This document shows positions 36,479-44,201 of a DNA stretch of 64,000 bases, in pieces. How positions within the stretch are numbered: position 1 is the stretch's first letter; every line of letters starts with the position of its first letter. Source of the stretch: Bradyrhizobium semiaridum (lineage in GTDB: Bacteria > Pseudomonadota > Alphaproteobacteria > Rhizobiales > Xanthobacteraceae); NCBI RefSeq assembly GCF_020329505.1, contig NZ_JAGKJJ010000027.1:1-64000 (forward strand), written 5' to 3'. The notes beneath the pieces were generated by a model. It was not told where the DNA came from and did no database searches. It worked only from the letters and a program-made list of their open reading frames with translations. The position numbers were made by a program, and so were the translations under genes.

Positions 36479-37618
36479 CTAGTTAACATTGTCGGCAAAC
36501 ATGTTGCGGAAAGCGTTAGCGACCGCGGGCGCTCCGCTCGCGCCTTGCATCAGGGCGATCTCGCCCTGCTGCTCGTGCCGGATGGCGTGCGCCATGATCC
36601 GGAGCCTCAGGTCACCGCGGCCGCGCCATTCCTGATCGGCCATTTTGACGGCACCCTTATGGTGGAGCGTCATTAGCCGCACGAACACCCCGTCGAACGC
36701 GTCAGATGAGGCGTCGCGCACCTCCCGCAGCTGTAGGGCCGTCAGAAAGCCCGGCATTCGGCTGCGCTCCTCATCCGTGCAGTCCGGCATCGAGGTCTCG
36801 AACCAGCTTTGCCACCAGCGCTCGAAGATGCGGTTCTCACCGGCCTGGCTTGCGACCATCAGTCTCGCCAAGGCGCGAAGATGGGGATCGCGGGCGCGCT
36901 CGGCACCGAGACGTGCAACCTCGATCCCCTGTGCATGATGCGTCGTCATGTGACGGATGTAGAGTTGATCCGTATCCAGATCGCCGCCGGCCCACGGAAG
37001 CTCGTGGCCCGCCGCGCTGGCGAGCGCCGCAGCGGAAAGCCCGATAATGGCAATGACAGCTGCTGTAGCGTAGCCGCGGGCGAATCGCGCATCGCGGGCC
37101 GGCACGTCACTCGCCGGCCACCACAGCCAGGCGAACAGCGGATACATTATAGCCGAAGAGGCGTGAACGAGCAGGCCGATCCAATAGGGCTGCTGCAGCG
37201 TGAACAGCGGTTGGAAGAATGGGAATAGCGGGACCAGCACGAACCATTCCATCGCAGAGGACAGGACTGCCCATGGCAGTGCCGCGAGCAGGATCTGTAT
37301 CGGCGTCAGGTATGCGGTCCAACGGCCGAGCAGGCCAAAGAACACGACGGCCCAGGACAAGTCGGCCCATTGGTGGAATGCGATACCAGCGAGGATCGCA
37401 CCCCATGACGGTTCCATGCCGATCATCCAGTCGCGCGCGGGGACCGCGGCGACTGTCATCCAGTCTACGCCGGCGTCGCGGCCGATCCGCGCTGCGGCCA
37501 GTTGGCTGACGATGGTGGAGAAGCTGCTGCTGATCAGGCCGAGCTGCACCGCGGCCAGCCAGCGCGACTTGCAGCTGGCAGTCACCATCGTTCGATCTGC
37601 CTCGGCCAGTTCGGCCAT
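36479..37618 (-). CDS. Membrane protein with C-terminal DUF305 domain
   Basis: A 379-residue protein. The N-terminal half has four or five hydrophobic segments (AVVFFGLLGRWTAYLTPIQI; IGLLVHASSAIMYPLFAWLW; ATAAVIAIIGLSAAALASAA). The C-terminal about 180 residues are DUF305, with two His/Met-rich helices: LYIRHMTTHHAQGIEVARLG and FVRLMTLHHKGAVKMADQEW. DUF305 proteins resemble the copper-binding CopM, so periplasmic metal handling is plausible. Most DUF305 proteins are simple exported proteins; tethering to a multi-pass membrane part is unusual. The Met at 37618 is chosen from the conserved start MAELAEADRTMV. Confidence 0.7.
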   Translation of the reverse strand: MAELAEADRTMVTASCKSRWLAAVQLGLISSSFSTIVSQLAAARIGRDAGVDWMTVAAVPARDWMIGMEPSWGAILAGIAFHQWADLSWAVVFFGLLGRWTAYLTPIQILLAALPWAVLSSAMEWFVLVPLFPFFQPLFTLQQPYWIGLLVHASSAIMYPLFAWLWWPASDVPARDARFARGYATAAVIAIIGLSAAALASAAGHELPWAGGDLDTDQLYIRHMTTHHAQGIEVARLGAERARDPHLRALARLMVASQAGENRIFERWWQSWFETSMPDCTDEERSRMPGFLTALQLREVRDASSDAFDGVFVRLMTLHHKGAVKMADQEWRGRGDLRLRIMAHAIRHEQQGEIALMQGASGAPAVANAFRNMFADNVN

Positions 37619-37652
37619 CTGCCCATACTGCCTTGGCTTGGGTGCCCCGACG

Positions 37653-38189
37653 TCAGGATGCGCCGGCCTTGGCGTGCGACAGGACTCTTTGCGCCGCAGC
37701 CTTGGCGGCTGCCAAGCCCTTCGGGAAGCCGCTGCGATCCGGATACAGCCGGCGGCGCCCGTTCTGCGGCCGTTGCGCCGTCTCCTGCGCACCGCGATAG
37801 TCGAGCAGGGCAATACCGCCGACCATCAGCAAAGCGAGCGCGACATTGTGCTTCTTTGGGTTGTCCCGTCTCATCGCCGACATCAATGCCGCCGCGTCGA
37901 GCCCATCGCCAGCAACGCGGCTCCACAGGCCCGCATTGCGGTCGACCGACAGCGACATGATCCCGCTGAAGATCTCCCGCAGCCCGAACGCGCGCACCAG
38001 AGTTTCGTCCCCCTGCATGCCGAGCGTCCGCGTGATGCGGCGAGGAGCAAGCAGCTCGAGGGCGCCAAGCCCGATGCTGAACCAGCCGAGCGAGCGCGCC
38101 AGACGGTCCGCCGGAGGAACCTGGCGCGGTCCGCTGCGCACGATCTTCGGATCACCTTCGGATCGCATGATGTTGGCAACATAGTACAT
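37653..38189 (-). CDS. Hypothetical membrane protein (178 aa)
   Basis: A basic N-terminus (RSGPRQVPPADRLARSLGW), a hydrophobic segment (FSIGLGALELLAPRRITRTL), a second near residues 115-130 (VALALLMVGGIALLD) and an arginine-rich C-terminal tail. Its layout resembles membrane proteins often found beside alcohol dehydrogenases in rhizobia. No function is known. It lies 22 bases downstream of the dehydrogenase gene and is likely co-transcribed with it. Confidence 0.6.
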   Translation of the reverse strand: MYYVANIMRSEGDPKIVRSGPRQVPPADRLARSLGWFSIGLGALELLAPRRITRTLGMQGDETLVRAFGLREIFSGIMSLSVDRNAGLWSRVAGDGLDAAALMSAMRRDNPKKHNVALALLMVGGIALLDYRGAQETAQRPQNGRRRLYPDRSGFPKGLAAAKAAAQRVLSHAKAGAS

Positions 38190-38211
38190 GGTGTCCGCTC
38201 TCGCTTTCGGT

Positions 38212-39387
38212 TCAGGGCTTCAGCACGACCTTGACGCAACTGTCCTGCTTGTCACGGAACAGCCTGTACATCTCGGGCCCGCGTTCGAGGTCGACGGTAT
38301 GGGTGATGACGAAGGACGGGTCGATCTCGCCGTCAGCGATGCGGCGCAGCAGATCGTCGGTCCAGCGGTTGACATGGGTCTGGCCGGTGCGGACGGTGAG
38401 GCCTTTGTTCATTAGTGCGCCCATTGGAATCTTGTCGGAGAAACCGCTGTAGACGCCCGGGATCGAGATCACGCCGCCGGGTCGACACAGATAGATCATC
38501 TCACGCAGCACATGCGGACGATCGCTTTCCAGCATCAGCATCTGCTTGGCGCGATCGAGTATCGTGTCCGGCTGCGACGGCATCACATGGGATTCCGTCC
38601 CCGTGGCGTCGATGCATTTCTCTGGACCGCGGCCGTCGGTCAGTTCCTGCAAACGCTCCATCACGCTCTCCGTCTTGAAATCGATGATGGTCGCGCCGCC
38701 GGCCTCGGCCATGCTGAGCCGCTCGGGCACGCAATCGATGGCAATCACCTGGTTGGCACCAAGCAGGATGGCACTGCGGATCGCCATCTGTCCGACCGGA
38801 CCGCAACCCCAGATCGCGACCGTGTCGGTCGGCTCGATATCGCATTGCGCGGCGGCCTGCCAGCCGGTCGGGAAGATGTCGCTGAGAAACAGCAGCTGTT
38901 CGTCTGACAGACCATCGGGAACCTTGATGTGCGTTGTGTCGGCGAAGGGGACGCGAAGATATTCCGCCTGGCCGCCCGGATAGCCGCCGGTCAGGTGCGT
39001 GTAGCCGAACAATCCTGCCGTGGTATGGCCGAACACCTTCTCGGCGAGATGGCGCTTGCGGTTGGTGGTCTCGCACACCGAGAAATTGCCGCGTTTGCAC
39101 TGCTCGCATTGGCCGCAGATGATGGTGAAGGGCACCACGATGCGGTCACCCTTCTTCAGCTTGCCATTCATCCCGTCGCCGGTCTCGACGACTTCACCCA
39201 TCGTCTCATGACCCATAATGTCGCCGGGCAGCATGCCGGGGATGAAGTTGTGGAACAGGTGAAGGTCCGAGCCGCAAATCGCGCAACTCGTGACCCTGAT
39301 GATGGCGTCGCGCGGATCCTCGATCCGCGGATCAGTGACCTCGTCGCAGCGAATGTCTTCCTTGCCATGCCAAACCAGCGCCTTCAT
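38212..39387 (-). CDS. Zinc-dependent alcohol dehydrogenase
   Basis: A 391-residue medium-chain dehydrogenase. Catalytic zinc ligands lie in SCAICGSDLHLF and GHETMGEVVE. The structural zinc is held by the C-x2-C-x2-C-x7-C loop (CGQCEQCKRGNFSVC). The NAD-binding motif is VAIWGCGPVGQMAIRSAILL. It belongs to the branch often called glutathione-dependent formaldehyde dehydrogenase-like, though true substrates vary. Length is typical. The downstream membrane protein is close enough to share its transcript. Confidence 0.88.
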   Translation of the reverse strand: MKALVWHGKEDIRCDEVTDPRIEDPRDAIIRVTSCAICGSDLHLFHNFIPGMLPGDIMGHETMGEVVETGDGMNGKLKKGDRIVVPFTIICGQCEQCKRGNFSVCETTNRKRHLAEKVFGHTTAGLFGYTHLTGGYPGGQAEYLRVPFADTTHIKVPDGLSDEQLLFLSDIFPTGWQAAAQCDIEPTDTVAIWGCGPVGQMAIRSAILLGANQVIAIDCVPERLSMAEAGGATIIDFKTESVMERLQELTDGRGPEKCIDATGTESHVMPSQPDTILDRAKQMLMLESDRPHVLREMIYLCRPGGVISIPGVYSGFSDKIPMGALMNKGLTVRTGQTHVNRWTDDLLRRIADGEIDPSFVITHTVDLERGPEMYRLFRDKQDSCVKVVLKP

Positions 39388-39544
39388 CTCCGCCTCCGGC
39401 TCGAATGATGAAAGCCAAGTCGAACGGACGAGGATGGTTGCTAAATGCTGGAGACGTATTGCGCGCGCTGCCTATGCGGACCGATAGGAACAAGCCGGCG
39501 CGGCGGCGATTTGAGCGGGCAACGCACCTGGTCGAGGATCGCTC

Positions 39545-40330
39545 ATGCCCACTCCCCGTCAATTCGCCATTGTCACCGGCGCCTCCACCGGCATCGGCCT
39601 GGAACTTGCCCGATGCTGTGCTCAGGCGGGCTTTGATCTCCTGATCGCCGCCGACGAGAACGCGATCGAAACGGCAGCTTCAGAGCTGCGCGGCCTTGGT
39701 GGGCAGGTGGACGCAGTGCTGACGGATCTCTCGACAATTGAGGGCGTCGATCGCCTCTGCGCCGCCACGCAAGGCCGTCCCGTCGATGCTCTGCTGGCGA
39801 ACGCCGGCGTCGGTCTCGGCCGCGCGTTCCTGGATCAGGATTTCAACGCCATCCGCCGCGTCATCGACACCAACATCACCGGGACGGTGTATCTGCTCCA
39901 TCGGATCGGCAACGAAATGCGCCAGCGCGATTTCGGCCGCATCCTCATCACGGGCTCGATCGCCGGCTTCACGCCCGGCAGCTTTCAGGCCGTCTATAAC
40001 GCCTCTAAGGCGTTCCTGGATTCACTCTCCTTTGCTCTCCGTGAAGAGCTGCGCGACACCCACATCACGGTGACGTGCCTGATGCCCGGCGCGACCGAAA
40101 CGGAGTTCTTCCGCCGCGCCGACATGATGGATACCAGCGTCGGAACGGCGAAGAAGGACGACGCGGCTGAGGTTGCCAGGGCCGGCTTCGATGCGATGAT
40201 GAAGGGTGAAGGCGATATCGTTACCGGCCTGAAGAACAAGTTGCAGTCGGCCATCGCGAGTATTACGCCAGCCGGATTATTGGCGAAGCAGCATCGGAAG
40301 ATGGCGGAGCCAGGGACGGCCAAGCGCTAG
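39545..40330 (+). CDS. Short-chain dehydrogenase/reductase
   Basis: A 261-residue classical SDR. The cofactor motif T-G-A-S-T-G-I-G is at residues 11-18 (VTGASTGIGLELARC), ANAGVGLGRAF contains the NAG-type motif, and FQAVYNASKAFLDSLSFALR has the catalytic Y-x3-K. The preceding GSIAGF supplies the serine. This looks like the DltE/YqjQ-type branch that reduces small ketones or fatty intermediates; the substrate is unknown. A GGAAC box 58 bases upstream lacks a proper partner. Confidence 0.85.
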   Translation: MPTPRQFAIVTGASTGIGLELARCCAQAGFDLLIAADENAIETAASELRGLGGQVDAVLTDLSTIEGVDRLCAATQGRPVDALLANAGVGLGRAFLDQDFNAIRRVIDTNITGTVYLLHRIGNEMRQRDFGRILITGSIAGFTPGSFQAVYNASKAFLDSLSFALREELRDTHITVTCLMPGATETEFFRRADMMDTSVGTAKKDDAAEVARAGFDAMMKGEGDIVTGLKNKLQSAIASITPAGLLAKQHRKMAEPGTAKR

Positions 40331-40745
40331 AGTGCTGAGATCAAATTTGCCGTTTCTCAGGAGCGGCGAAAAGCGCTGCAGTGCCTTGATGTCTTCGCCA
40401 TCCAGGACGTTGGTCGTTAGGCTGATGAGCCGGCAGGGGCGGCGGCAGAGATTCTCGGGCACCAGGCGCCGGCGCGACGATCATCTTCATCCTTCGGGCA
40501 TTTTTCCGCGAGCACCGTGCCGAAACTGCGCCGCGTTGACCAAGCTAGCAGCCCATTTGGCGGGAGGGCGCGATGTGGCGAGACGGCGAGTTCTTCTGGA
40601 CCTCCGCTTCTGGTTGCCATGTTACTTGGACTTTCTCCCCTTTTGGATCGCCGCAGCGCTTTTACTTGTGCGGAGTAGATGAGGCAGCTTGCCGACCGGA
40701 CTGCCTGGATGTGTTCGCGTCGCGCTGCGGCCACAGGAGAAGGGA
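40331..40745. other. Gene-free stretch
   Basis: No gene supported. A minus-strand frame near 40340-40462 (SLTTNVLDGEDIKALQRFSP) has a protein-like composition and could be a short orphan, but I do not recognise it. Both strands otherwise give only Arg-rich shadow frames. Confidence 0.4.
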
Positions 40746-40770
40746 CCCCGTGCCTTACACAGGGTCCGCA
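40746..40770 (-). terminator. Hairpin downstream of the small secreted-protein gene
   Basis: GGACCC and GGGTCC arms with an inner GTG/CAC pair form a hairpin just after the stop codon at 40783. A U-run is missing, so it may be a weak terminator. Confidence 0.35.
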
Positions 40771-40782
40771 TTATGCTGCTGG

Positions 40783-41055
40783 CTATCGCCCGCTTTTCGG
40801 CGGCACCCTGGTTCCTCCCTGATCGCTGCCCGGACCGGAACCACCCTGACCGGAAGCGTCGGGCTGCATCCCCCTCCGCGACATGCCGGTGGTGCCGGTG
40901 TGAACCGAGCCTCTGTCCGGGCGCATGGAGTCTCGCTCCATTCTGTTGGTGCCCGGCTTCTGCATGGTGTCGGTCTGTGGCTGCGGACCGGTGGCCTGGG
41001 CGAAAGCCGATCCGCACATCAGGGTCGCCGCCACTGCAATCAATAGCTTCTTCAT
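40783..41055 (-). CDS. Small exported Gly/Pro/Met-rich protein (90 aa)
   Basis: The signal peptide MKKLLIAVAATLMCGSAFAQ is followed by a disordered, low-complexity mature part (TGPQPQTDTMQKPGTNRMER, then GMQPDASGQGGSGPGSDQGG). No known domain. A perfect GGAAC-N16-CGTT site ends 28 bases before the ATG, so it is probably made under general stress. Its role is unknown; disordered exported proteins of this size occur in several Bradyrhizobium stress regulons. Confidence 0.7.
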   Translation of the reverse strand: MKKLLIAVAATLMCGSAFAQATGPQPQTDTMQKPGTNRMERDSMRPDRGSVHTGTTGMSRRGMQPDASGQGGSGPGSDQGGTRVPPKSGR

Positions 41056-41082
41056 CGGGTGTCTCCATTGTTGGCAAATTGC

Positions 41083-41107
41083 AACGAAGGCAAGCAGCGG
41101 ACGTTCC
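41083..41107 (-). promoter_or_regulatory. EcfG-type promoter candidate
   Basis: Minus-strand GGAAC (41107-41103), 16 bases, CGTT (41086-41083), 28 bases before the ATG of the small exported protein. Confidence 0.68.
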
Positions 41108-41395
41108 TTCGTTCACGTAGAGATTGCCTTGGCGACGAGGCACATTCGGCGGCAGGAACAGGCTACGGTTACAGCCGTGGTTCCGCCTTTCGTTGCCGTT
41201 GCTAGGGGCATGGATCGATCGACGTTGAGAAACGCGGCTTCCGCGCGTCCCCCGACTACAACCTGAGGCATGCGCGCGGCGATCATGGGGACTTTCGCTT
41301 GAGTTAGGGTCGTTGCTCCGCGCGCCGGTTCCAATACGCGCGGTTTCCCATTCGCTTTTGGTCACCAATTGCAGTGCCTGCAGCTGAATGAGCGA

Positions 41396-41421
41396 GGAAC
41401 GTCTTGCGGCAGCAATCTGTT
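41396..41421 (+). promoter_or_regulatory. EcfG-type promoter candidate
   Basis: Plus-strand GGAAC (41396-41400), 17 bases, TGTT (41418-41421), 27 bases before the SDR start at 41448. One mismatch in the -10 element. Confidence 0.5.
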
Positions 41422-41447
41422 GCTTAGTCTGACTTTTGGAGCTTCCC

Positions 41448-42305
41448 ATGACCGACTTTCCCAAACCACCCTATCCTGTTCAAAAGCAATCGATGCCGGG
41501 CTCAACCCGTGAGATGAATCCGAGGCCCGACCACGGGGAGGAGAGCTACCGGGGAGCCGGACGACTCGCAGGGAAGAGGGCGATCATTACCGGCGGGGAC
41601 AGCGGGATTGGACGCGCAGTTGCGATCGCATACGCGCGTGAGGGCGCGGATCTGGTCCTTGCCTATCTCAGCGAGGATGAGGACGCCTCCGAGGTCAAGG
41701 CCCTGGTCGAACGCGAGGGGCGCAAGGCGGTTCTGATCCCGGGTGACATTCGTGACCCCGAGCATTGCCGCAAGATCGTTCGTCGAGCCGTCGATGAACT
41801 CGGCGGCGTCGATATCCTCGTGAACAATGCCGCGCACCAGGCAACCTTCAAGGATATCGGCGACATCAGCGATGAGGAATGGCAACTCACGTTTGAGACC
41901 AATATCCACGCCATGTTCTATCTGAGCAAAGCCGCTGTACCCCACATGAAGCCCGGCAGCGCGATCATCAACACGGCCTCGGTGAATTCCGATATGCCAA
42001 ATCCCATCCTGCTGGCCTATGCCACGACCAAGGGGGCAATCCAGAACTTCACCGGGGGGCTCGCGCAGATGCTTGCTGAGAAAGGAATTCGGGTCAATGC
42101 CGTCGCGCCGGGCCCGATCTGGACTCCGCTCATCCCATCGACGATGCCGGAAGAGGCGGTCAAGACGTTCGGGCAGCAAGTGCCGATGAAGCGGGCGGGG
42201 CAGCCTGCTGAACTTGCCACCGCGTACGTCATGCTCGCCGATCCGCTCTCGAGTTACACGTCGGGAACGACGGTGGCGGTGACTGGCGGGAAGCCGTTTA
42301 TTTAG
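41448..42305 (+). CDS. SDR family oxidoreductase (general-stress GSP39/YhdG-like)
   Basis: A 285-residue SDR with the long N-terminal extension (KPPYPVQKQSMPGSTREMNP) typical of the general-stress protein 39 / glucose-dehydrogenase-like branch. The cofactor motif is ITGGDSGIGRAVAIAYAREG, NNAAHQATF holds the NNA motif, and LAYATTKGAIQNFTGGLAQM the catalytic Tyr-x3-Lys. Homologues in Bacillus and rhizobia are stress-induced; the substrate is not settled. ATG 41448 lies just after an EcfG-like promoter, which supports the same idea here. Confidence 0.85.
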   Translation: MTDFPKPPYPVQKQSMPGSTREMNPRPDHGEESYRGAGRLAGKRAIITGGDSGIGRAVAIAYAREGADLVLAYLSEDEDASEVKALVEREGRKAVLIPGDIRDPEHCRKIVRRAVDELGGVDILVNNAAHQATFKDIGDISDEEWQLTFETNIHAMFYLSKAAVPHMKPGSAIINTASVNSDMPNPILLAYATTKGAIQNFTGGLAQMLAEKGIRVNAVAPGPIWTPLIPSTMPEEAVKTFGQQVPMKRAGQPAELATAYVMLADPLSSYTSGTTVAVTGGKPFI

Positions 42306-42330
42306 AATCAAACTGACGAGGCGGCCTGAC

Positions 42331-42738
42331 TCATTTCAGCGTATACAGGAATGCGGTGATGTCGCGCGCATCGTCCTGTGAAATACCTGAGCTTGGCATG
42401 GCGTTGCCTGGCAAGAGCTTTTGCGGATCCTCGATCCAGAACGTCATGTTGTCCGGCGAGTTCTGGATAAAGCCCGCAATGTAGGTCCGCGTCGCAATCC
42501 GTCGCAAGGAGGGGCCGACATTGCCGTCCGCGTTGGCAATGCCGGGAATCTCGTGACAGCCCCCGCACCCGTACCGCTTCACCAAGTCGGCGCCCCGGCG
42601 AGAATTGCCGTTGAAGTTCTCGACACCGAATGCGGAGTGAATGCCGCACGCGAAGGTGGCGCCAAGACCTAGCAAAAGGAGTAAACGAGGCGCCAATAGC
42701 GCGTAGCTGGCCATTGGGTGCTCCGATCGTCCGCTCAC
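42331..42738 (-). CDS. Cytochrome c, small single-heme
   Basis: A 135-residue exported cytochrome c. A signal/anchor (LLAPRLLLLLGLGATFACGI) is followed by the heme motif YGCGGCHEIPG and the Met ligand region LLPGNAMPSSGIS. It is the last gene of the PQQ-dehydrogenase operon and probably takes electrons from the other cytochrome or the dehydrogenase to a terminal oxidase. The start at 42738 overlaps the upstream stop by 4 bases; ATG at residue 9 is a possible alternative. Confidence 0.85.
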   Translation of the reverse strand: MSGRSEHPMASYALLAPRLLLLLGLGATFACGIHSAFGVENFNGNSRRGADLVKRYGCGGCHEIPGIANADGNVGPSLRRIATRTYIAGFIQNSPDNMTFWIEDPQKLLPGNAMPSSGISQDDARDITAFLYTLK

Positions 42739-43355
42739 GGCTTCTGACCCAGACCGAATTTCTTGGTGCTCGACCAGGGATCACTGGTCAAGATCTGTTC
42801 GGTCGGAACCTGCTCGATCTCGGGTGACAGCGGCTCCGCGGAGAATGTGCGTCCCCATTGGCGGTTTGGCTCGTTGCTGATCTTGCCGATGTAGGTGACG
42901 AGATCCCAGATCACCGTATCCGGGAGCACGGCACCCCAGGCCGGCATGCCGTTCGGTCGTCCCTGGTAGATGGAGAGATAGATGTTCTCCGGTTGCGAGC
43001 CGTAGGTGAAGATGTTGTTGCTCAAGGACGGGCCCATGCCACCGCCGCCATTCGCGGCATGACAGCCAACGCAGTTGAAGTTGACAAAATAGGTCATGCC
43101 GCGCTGCTCTGCCTGCGGATCGCCCTGCACGGGATTCTTGATCGACGGGTTGTCGGGTTGGGCACCCGGGACCAGAGGGCTGAGGGGAACCCGCATGAAG
43201 ACGCCAGGACGGCCGTTGCCCACGCTCTGTCCGAAATCCGGGCGAGGAGAGACCGTGGGTGTTTGCGCTTCCTGTGATTGTGGCAGGCTTTGCTGGCCGA
43301 TCACGGCGTGGCTGCCGGCCAGCAAGAATGCGCCGACTGTGAGGATCATCCGCAT
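42735..43355 (-). CDS. Cytochrome c (XoxG-like electron acceptor)
   Basis: A 206-residue exported monoheme cytochrome c. The signal MRMILTVGAFLLAGSHAVIG is followed by the heme site NFNCVGCHAANGGGGMGPSL, with YQGRPNGMPAWGAVLPD providing the Met ligand. In lanthanide-dependent methanol dehydrogenase systems a cytochrome of this type (XoxG) is the direct electron acceptor, and the order dehydrogenase, binding protein, cytochrome is conserved. The assignment is by position and heme motif. Four bases separate it from the binding-protein gene. Confidence 0.82.
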   Translation of the reverse strand: MRMILTVGAFLLAGSHAVIGQQSLPQSQEAQTPTVSPRPDFGQSVGNGRPGVFMRVPLSPLVPGAQPDNPSIKNPVQGDPQAEQRGMTYFVNFNCVGCHAANGGGGMGPSLSNNIFTYGSQPENIYLSIYQGRPNGMPAWGAVLPDTVIWDLVTYIGKISNEPNRQWGRTFSAEPLSPEIEQVPTEQILTSDPWSSTKKFGLGQKP

Positions 43356-43358
43356 CAG

Positions 43359-44201
43359 CTAACCGCCTCCAGAGGAGGTTTGCGTCTCGACCAGGGGGAC
43401 GCCGTAGCTGCGCAGCAGCGAGGCGATCTCCGATCGATGCCCGTCGATGAAATTGTTGAGACGATCTCGCAGGCCATGATCGTCTTTGCGCACGCCCATC
43501 GAAATCGAAAACTGGAACTGCTGCGGCGCAAATCGTTCACCGTCCTGGATCGGGATAACCACGAGCCCGACAGGAGATTGCCCGGCGAAGTAGCCGCCGA
43601 GCGGCCCCCACGCTGCGGCGACATCGATCTCGCCGCTTTCGACCGCTTCGATCAGACGCGCCGGTGGATCGGCCTCCCGATAGTCGCCATAGATCGAGTA
43701 GCCGCGCACATTGTCGACGATGCCTTGTTCACCCAGCGCCTCCGCTGGAGGCGAATTGTTTCCGTCATCGCCGATGAGGTGGACCCCGATCCTCAACTGG
43801 TGCAGCCTCGGATCGAGCAACGAAGAAAGGTCGAGATGGCGGTCCTGCCGCGTCACGAAGACGTAAGTCGAGCGGTAATAGGGCTTCGTCGTTTCCGCCA
43901 TTTCGAAATGGTCCGGAACGCCCATCACGACGTCGCATTTCCCGGCTTTGAGCGTGTTGCGGATGAAGCCGCGGCGCTGCGCCCACCAGGTGTAGGAGAG
44001 CTGCATCCCGAATTGCTTGGCGATCATGGCGGCGAGCCTGTTCTCGAACCCCTGTTCCGCGCGGTTTGAGAACGGCATGTTGTTCGGGTCGGCACAGACG
44101 CGGAACTCGTTGCTCGGCGCCGCGGCGGCGGCGCCGAGCGTGAGGGGCAGGACAACACAGACACACTCAACGAGCCGGCGCATGATTATTGTCCTGACCA
44201 T
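43359..44201 (-). CDS. Quinoprotein-associated periplasmic binding protein (XoxJ-like)
   Basis: A 280-residue exported protein in the SBP_bac_3-type fold. A signal (VECVCVVLPLTLGAAAAAPS) is followed by RVCADPNNMPFSNRAEQGFE, the opening of the binding proteins linked to quinoprotein dehydrogenases (MxaJ/XoxJ). GKCDVVMGVPDHFEMAETTK is also typical. It is thought to help activate or load the dehydrogenase; it has no transporter partner here. The start at 44201 has a good Shine-Dalgarno (GGAGG) inside the dehydrogenase 3' end. Confidence 0.82.
   Translation of the reverse strand: MVRTIIMRRLVECVCVVLPLTLGAAAAAPSNEFRVCADPNNMPFSNRAEQGFENRLAAMIAKQFGMQLSYTWWAQRRGFIRNTLKAGKCDVVMGVPDHFEMAETTKPYYRSTYVFVTRQDRHLDLSSLLDPRLHQLRIGVHLIGDDGNNSPPAEALGEQGIVDNVRGYSIYGDYREADPPARLIEAVESGEIDVAAAWGPLGGYFAGQSPVGLVVIPIQDGERFAPQQFQFSISMGVRKDDHGLRDRLNNFIDGHRSEIASLLRSYGVPLVETQTSSGGG

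Noticed and set aside
39487..39512. GGAAC box before the SDR at 39545
   Set aside because: The -10 position reads ATTT; a match by chance is likely.
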